64,000 nt of DNA, taken from NCBI RefSeq assembly GCF_002150765.1, contig NZ_MUYM01000072.1, positions 62,001-126,000 of the forward strand, in the 5' to 3' direction. Position numbers and translations under genes: made by a program. Positions within the stretch are counted from its first letter, which is position 1. The number at the start of each line of letters is the position of its first letter. The notes under the pieces are model-generated. The model had not been told where the DNA came from, made no database searches, and was given only the letters and a program-made list of their open reading frames with translations. The DNA comes from Lentzea kentuckyensis (GTDB taxonomy: Bacteria; Actinomycetota; Actinomycetes; Mycobacteriales; Pseudonocardiaceae). Shown piece after piece: positions 59,911 through 64,000 of the stretch.

Positions 59911-59924
59911 TGGGAACGCTCCCA
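59911..59924 (-). promoter_or_regulatory. CebR/CelR-type box, 13 of 14 (TGGGAACGCTCCCA)
   Basis: One base differs from the perfect box. It lies 200 bp upstream of GH6 and about 97 bp after the CE2 stop; with the 59748 box it could form a loop. Confidence 0.65.
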
Positions 59925-60020
59925 GACTTTTAGCATGATCGCGACGGAGGCCCGCTCACGACGCGAACGGGTGCGGACGGCCGCGTCCAGCAGCCGCCCG
60001 CACCCGTTCGGGAAGAGCGT

Positions 60021-61442
60021 TTACCAGCCCAGGTTCAGGCCGGCGATGACGTTGCCGAGCATCCCGGAGATCAGCCGGTGGTCGTGCGCGGAGAAGTGCC
60101 AGTCGCACCCGAGACGGTCCAGCGCCGGGTCGGCGTAGTTCCAGTAGCGCACGCGGCTGTCGCCCTGGCCGTTGCGGTCCTGCACGACCTGCCGGACGGC
60201 GTCGGCGAACGCCCCCGAGGCTTCCGGCACGCTCGCGAGGATCGTCGTGCCGGAGCCGTAACGGGTCCTCAGCTTGCCCAGGAACTCCTGGTACGCGGAC
60301 TTGTACGCCGCCACGAGGCTCTGCTGGTCCGGCCACTGCTCACCGGGGTTGAGCGCGGTGGAGAAGTCGTTGGTACCCAGGCCGACCACGATCAGCTGCG
60401 GCCGCCAGGTGCCGGGGTTCTGCCACACGTCGCCTTCGACGTTGAGCAACGCCCGGTCGTAGTAGGTGCGGTAGCTCGTGCCCGGCTGCCCACCGCCGTA
60501 GTTGCGGACCATGCCGCGCCCGGAGAACGCGTTGACCTGGTAGTCGGCGTTGAGAGCGCGGGCGGTGAGCGCGCCGAAGCTCAGGTCGGTGTTGGTGTTG
60601 CGGTCGACGCCGCCGTTCGCCGAGCAGTCGCGGGTCGTGGACAGGTTGCCGTAGCCCACCGTCAGCGAGTCGCCGATGAACTCGATCTGCCGGCTCCGCG
60701 CCGCGGGCCTGGCGAGGATCGCGCCGCCGGGCTCGGCGACGAACCCGCCGAACTCGGCCGACGACCAGGGGCTCTCGGTCCGTTTGACCAGCCGCACGGT
60801 GTGGTCCGCGTTGCTCAGGTTGTGCACCCAGTACGTGGTCCTGCCCGGTTTCGACACCGTCGCGGTGGTCGTGCCGTCGATCTGCACGTCGTACTCGTTG
60901 ACCGCGTCGTCGAGCACGATCCCGACGCCGGTGCCGCGGAACCGGCCCTCGAGGTAGACGCCGGGCCAGGAGAACTGGCCGGACTTCGTGACCCGGCCCG
61001 CGGTGTGCGCCTGAGCCAGGACGTCCGGAGCTGGCACAGCACCCGTGCAGGCCGTGCCGTTGAGCGCGAAGTCGGACGGCACGGGGGTCGTCGGGCCGTT
61101 CGCGACGAAGCCGAAGCCGGCGCTCCCACCGGTGGCGAGCGAGCCGTTGTAGCTCACGTTGTCGACGGTGACCTGCGCGCCGGACTGGCGGACCGTTCCG
61201 TTCCAGATCTGGCCGACCGTCTGTCCGCCGCCGTACGACCAGCTCAACCGCCAGCTCGTGACCGCGTCGCCGAGGTTCGTGACGTTCAGGGAGGCGGTGA
61301 ACCCGCCCTGCCACTCGCTGGTCACCTGGTAGTCGACCCGGCACCCCGCGGCGGCTTCCGCGCGCGGAGTGCCACCGATCGCGGCGAACGCCGTGAGCGC
61401 GGCGGCGAGGACGGCGACCGCCGCCGATGTTGACCTGTGCAC
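60021..61442 (-). CDS. CE2 acetyl esterase with N-terminal CBM2
   Basis: A 473-residue secreted enzyme with GTG 61442 after GAGGAGG. Signal ends AEAAAG. CBM2 (about 34-130, CRVDYQVTSEWQGG), a jelly-roll domain (about 140-240, VYLEGRFRGTGVGIVLDD) and an SGNH domain (about 255-473) with EFIGDSLTVGYG (Ser), VGLGTNDFS and CDWHFSAHDH (His). Jelly roll plus SGNH is the CE2 architecture, which deacetylates xylo- and mannooligosaccharides; some CE2 also bind cellulose at the active site. It lies upstream of GH6 on the same strand, separated by 310 bp. Confidence 0.9.
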   Translation of the reverse strand: MHRSTSAAVAVLAAALTAFAAIGGTPRAEAAAGCRVDYQVTSEWQGGFTASLNVTNLGDAVTSWRLSWSYGGGQTVGQIWNGTVRQSGAQVTVDNVSYNGSLATGGSAGFGFVANGPTTPVPSDFALNGTACTGAVPAPDVLAQAHTAGRVTKSGQFSWPGVYLEGRFRGTGVGIVLDDAVNEYDVQIDGTTTATVSKPGRTTYWVHNLSNADHTVRLVKRTESPWSSAEFGGFVAEPGGAILARPAARSRQIEFIGDSLTVGYGNLSTTRDCSANGGVDRNTNTDLSFGALTARALNADYQVNAFSGRGMVRNYGGGQPGTSYRTYYDRALLNVEGDVWQNPGTWRPQLIVVGLGTNDFSTALNPGEQWPDQQSLVAAYKSAYQEFLGKLRTRYGSGTTILASVPEASGAFADAVRQVVQDRNGQGDSRVRYWNYADPALDRLGCDWHFSAHDHRLISGMLGNVIAGLNLGW

Positions 61443-61503
61443 CGTGTTTCCTCCTCGGATGGCAGTGCCGGGAGCGGGAGGCAGCAAAACTGTCCACTGT
61501 AGA

Positions 61504-61535
61504 GGAAGAAGTGGTTCTTCCGCGAAAACGTTCTC
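61504..61535 (-). promoter_or_regulatory. Two small inverted repeats before CE2
   Basis: GGAAGAA-N4-TTCTTCC (61504-61521) and the near-palindrome GAAAACGTTCTC (61524-61535), 60-95 bp upstream of the CE2 start. Possible operators; low certainty. Confidence 0.35.
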
Positions 61536-61641
61536 AACGGGACCGTAGCGGTGCATCAGTTGCCGCACAAGACAATCCGGGCGGGGAACGGTGTCGAACG
61601 CAATCGATGACGTTCGACGAGATCCGCCGTTCCCCTTCGGT

Positions 61642-63246
61642 TCAGCGTGGCACAGCGGCGAAGACCGGGTTCGAGTAGAACCAGAGGTCCTCCCACGGAT
61701 CGGACTTGCCGACCACGTCGATCGCGGGACCCGCCGGATCGACGGCGGCACCGTGGTAGCCGGGTGCTCCGCGCTTGCCGTCGGTACCCCGGACCCGCAC
61801 GTAGAACGGCCCGTCGACGGTGATCCGGTGGACCAGTTCGACCGTGCCGGTCCGCTGCCGGACGTCCCACGACCGCTCGACCTTCGTGTGCGGCGTGTGC
61901 ATCGCCGACCGGTCGGCTGCGGGGCCGGTGACCGCGCCGACGATCAGGTCGACCCTGGCCGGCTTCGGCACCAGACCGGCGAAGTTCGGGCGGTCGGCCA
62001 GGTCGATCCTGACCACCACCTCGACCACGTCACCGCGGCGTGCCCGCAGGGTGCCGCCCATCGCGACACCGCCCGCGCCGGAGCCGCGCCGGCGCAGCCG
62101 CACGTCCAGTCCGGCCACGAGATCGCCGAGGCAGACCCACATCCGGCCGGCCCGCATCGCCCGCATCACCTCGCGGTACCCGCGCCGGGTGACGCCGACC
62201 CACGTCTTGTTGTAGGCGCCGGGAGGGAACGAGCTGTACTCGGTGATCGGGCGGCCCGCGTTGACCGGGTCGGGGAAGCGGCCGGTGTTGGTGAACGTGT
62301 GCCCTTCGCTGTCGTACGGCACGTCGTCGTAGCCCTGCTGGTCCAGCCGGTCGACCGGGTTGCGCACCCAGTCCCCGCAGCCCTGGTGGCCGTCCGAGGT
62401 GGTGGTGATCCACCACGGCTTGCCCTCGGCGAGCAGACTGTCCCAGAGACCACCGACCGTGGCGGTGGCCCAGTCGAACCCTCCCCAGGTGCGGTAGCTC
62501 TCGGCCGGATAGCCGGGGAAGGAGAACTTGCCGGGGGCGGAGTCGTACAACCCGCGGCCGCGCGCCATTCCCGGTGCGGGCAGGCCGGCCGCCTGGTGAC
62601 CGGGCGCGCCTTCCATGCCGATCACGATGCCCGGCGCGGTGTCCCGCCAGTTCCGCGTCTCCTGCGGCGAGTTGATGCCGAGCCGCGACGGGTGGTTGGG
62701 CAGCACCAGGGCGTCGTCGATCCGGCCCGTGGCCACGGCGTCCTTCAGGAACTTCAACGCCTGCAAGGCGATCGCCTCGTTGGCGGGGGTTCCGTCGCGC
62801 GTGCCGTTCACCCGCGCGTCGAACCTCGTGACGAACTCTTGCAGCAGGCTCGCCTCGTTGCGGCCGGGAGCGAGCATCAGCGTGGTGTGCTCGCCCGCCG
62901 GGATGTTCCACTCCAGGCCGGTGAACACGAGCAGGCCGGAACCACGGCGCGCGGCGGAGATGTCGGACACCAGCGCGGGAACGCTGTACGTCGCGAACGG
63001 AACGTTGCCGTGGTCGGTGATCGTCAGCCAGCTCAGGCCGTGCCGGGCCGCGCGCTCGGCCTGAGTGGCCACCGGGTACATGGCGTCGTTGCTGTATTGG
63101 CTGTGGATGTGGTGATCGCCCGCGAGCCACAGGTAGCCCCCGCGTCGTTCCTCCTCCGCGCTCGCCGGTGCGCTGCCGAGCACGGCTCCGGCCGCGAGAC
63201 CGGAGCCGATCAGGAACCCGCGACGGTCGGTCCGGCCCATGATCAC
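61642..63246 (-). CDS. Tat-exported PHP-domain phosphoesterase-like protein
   Basis: About 534 residues; GTG 63246 (ATG 63240 also possible). Tat signal DRRGFLIGSGLAAGAVLG with cleavage near ASAEE. PHP domain (about 38-380): DHHIHSQYSND supplies metal-binding His/Asp, then TITDHG, GLEWN, NHPSR and TSDGHQG, a complete metal set. A C-terminal beta-domain (about 385-534) follows. The secreted PHP group is linked to phosphoester or carbohydrate-phosphate hydrolysis; the substrate is unknown. Its start overlaps the stop of the EEP-jacalin gene (GTGA), so both are translated together. Confidence 0.8.
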   Translation of the reverse strand: MIMGRTDRRGFLIGSGLAAGAVLGSAPASAEEERRGGYLWLAGDHHIHSQYSNDAMYPVATQAERAARHGLSWLTITDHGNVPFATYSVPALVSDISAARRGSGLLVFTGLEWNIPAGEHTTLMLAPGRNEASLLQEFVTRFDARVNGTRDGTPANEAIALQALKFLKDAVATGRIDDALVLPNHPSRLGINSPQETRNWRDTAPGIVIGMEGAPGHQAAGLPAPGMARGRGLYDSAPGKFSFPGYPAESYRTWGGFDWATATVGGLWDSLLAEGKPWWITTTSDGHQGCGDWVRNPVDRLDQQGYDDVPYDSEGHTFTNTGRFPDPVNAGRPITEYSSFPPGAYNKTWVGVTRRGYREVMRAMRAGRMWVCLGDLVAGLDVRLRRRGSGAGGVAMGGTLRARRGDVVEVVVRIDLADRPNFAGLVPKPARVDLIVGAVTGPAADRSAMHTPHTKVERSWDVRQRTGTVELVHRITVDGPFYVRVRGTDGKRGAPGYHGAAVDPAGPAIDVVGKSDPWEDLWFYSNPVFAAVPR

Positions 63247-64000
63247 GGAATCCTCGTGTACACGACGCCGAGCGAGTCGACTTCGTCGCCGCTACGGCCG
63301 TGGAAGCCGGCGATCTGGAAGCCCGCCGGTGCCGTGTAGGTCACGGAATCGGACGTCTCGCTGCCACCGGACAGGGTGCGGCCCGTGTTCGTCGTGAACC
63401 GGGCGGAGAAGATCCTGGTGTGCCCGTCGCGCTGTCCGGAGTGGAGGGTCACGGACGTGAGGTACTCCCCTGGGGCGAGCGTGAGTTGCCGGGCCGTGCC
63501 GCCACCGCCGCCGTGGGTGTACGACGTGCCGTCAGCGAGCGTGAGGCCGACCTGGTCGACGCGTGAGCCCGCGCGGAGGCTCACTCCGGTCACTCGCTGC
63601 GCCAGAGGAACCGTGGCGACGTCGGTGAACGGCGAGCCGTGCGGTCCGCCGAACGCGTCGCTGAGCGACAGGGCGGGGTTGAGCGTCCACCGGAAGTCCG
63701 CCGCGATCGGGTAGTGGTCGGACAGCATCTTGTCGTCGGCGGTGCGGAACGCCGCGTTCTCGTTGGCGTACCGGGACAGGTTCAGCGTGACGTACCTGTT
63801 GCCGCGGAACAGGATCTTGTCGACGACCTCGCACGCGTCGCTGACGTTCTGCTCGTTGCAGACCAGCGCCGGGCTGCCGGCCGCGGGTGGCACGCCGCCC
63901 CTCTCTTCCTGAACCCACGCGTCGGTGAGGCCGTTGGCGGAGACCAGCTCACGGATGTTGTCGCCGGTGCGGGTGTAGCGGGTGTTGGTGTCGCCCGCGA
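63243..64000 (-). CDS. Endonuclease/exonuclease/phosphatase-family protein with jacalin-like domain (5'-truncated)
   Basis: The reading frame continues beyond the window end: before the first Met-like codon (63893) it still reads AGDTNTRYTRTGDNIRELVS, a conserved EEP metal loop. The catalytic end LSDHYPIAADF is present, so the window holds roughly the last third of the EEP domain. From about 63660 downward a jacalin-like lectin domain is seen: VTGVSLRAGSRVDQVGLTL, HGGGGG, SVTLHSGQRDG, and IAGFHGRSGDEVDSLGVVY. Such proteins are often secreted sphingomyelinase/nuclease-like phosphodiesterases targeted by a sugar-binding module. Coupled to the PHP gene. Confidence 0.82.
   Translation of the reverse strand, partial: AGDTNTRYTRTGDNIRELVSANGLTDAWVQEERGGVPPAAGSPALVCNEQNVSDACEVVDKILFRGNRYVTLNLSRYANENAAFRTADDKMLSDHYPIAADFRWTLNPALSLSDAFGGPHGSPFTDVATVPLAQRVTGVSLRAGSRVDQVGLTLADGTSYTHGGGGGTARQLTLAPGEYLTSVTLHSGQRDGHTRIFSARFTTNTGRTLSGGSETSDSVTYTAPAGFQIAGFHGRSGDEVDSLGVVYTRIP

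Larger units (their letters stand above)
59711..60020. other. 310-bp GH6 upstream region
   Basis: No gene. It holds two cellobiose-type boxes (59748 and 59911), 163 bp apart, and the 3' end region of the CE2 gene. No clear -35/-10 pair was chosen. Confidence 0.6.

Noticed and set aside
1..64000. tRNA, rRNA, CRISPR, insertion sequence or prophage genes
   Set aside because: None seen on reading either strand; short structured RNAs could still be missed without a covariance search.

Overview
The window is uniformly GC-rich, with many GTG and TTG starts, strong AGGAGG-type ribosome sites, CBM2/CBM13 secreted enzymes, DUF305, DUF4342, DUF6153 and ECF sigma genes. This points to a filamentous actinomycete, most likely Pseudonocardiales (Lentzea/Saccharothrix/Actinosynnema type). 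The genus is inference. No rRNA, tRNA, CRISPR array, transposase or phage gene was seen.

Part 1 (1-24.6 kb) is mixed housekeeping and regulation: the C-terminal half of a Clp ATPase, a BtrH_N-like protein, a divergent PucR regulator/Baeyer-Villiger-type monooxygenase pair, an ECF sigma factor followed by a membrane protein and a zinc-finger protein (a probable sigma/anti-sigma set), and a quinone oxidoreductase. Next come a 1,972-residue secreted repeat protein coupled to a small lipoprotein-like gene, a Ser/Thr kinase with its own ectodomain, and two secreted propeller proteins built from IGGPG repeats. A DUF6153-DUF305-BlaI-M56 cassette, DUF4342, APH, GNAT and MOSC genes follow.

Part 2 (24.7-64 kb) is an extracellular plant-cell-wall degradation island. 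Plus strand: a clan-A hydrolase, GH54, GH9 and a beta-helix protein. Minus-strand operon (37484 to 31323): SGNH esterase-CBM2, CBM2-GH62, GH27-CBM13, CBM2-GH43. A GH6-CBM2 gene (minus) faces an eight-gene plus-strand operon (44091-56425): GH10-CBM2, GH43-CBM6, CE1-CBM2, GH95-CBM13 and four tandem CE1-type esterases. Then come a LacI regulator, CBM2-GH6, CBM2-CE2, a Tat-exported PHP protein and an EEP-jacalin protein running off the end.

Together these would attack cellulose (GH6, GH9), arabinoxylan (GH10, GH43, GH54, GH62, acetyl and feruloyl-type esterases), galactosides (GH27) and fucosides (GH95). No sugar transporter or intracellular glycosidase is present, so uptake must be encoded elsewhere. 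Regulation is visible in the DNA: TGGGAGCGCTCCCA (CebR/CelR-type) boxes before cellulase genes, a second LacI-like operator placed directly upstream of TTGACC-17-TACRTT promoters at the SGNH operon and the first GH6 gene, and local LacI and GntR genes.

The most unusual items are the giant repeat protein/lipoprotein pair, the A-B-A'-B' CE1 array with a swapped binding module and two overlapping leader ORFs, the GH-like/IGGPG propeller fusion, an orphan sigma region-4 protein, and the shared operator/promoter architecture with an apparently leaderless esterase mRNA.
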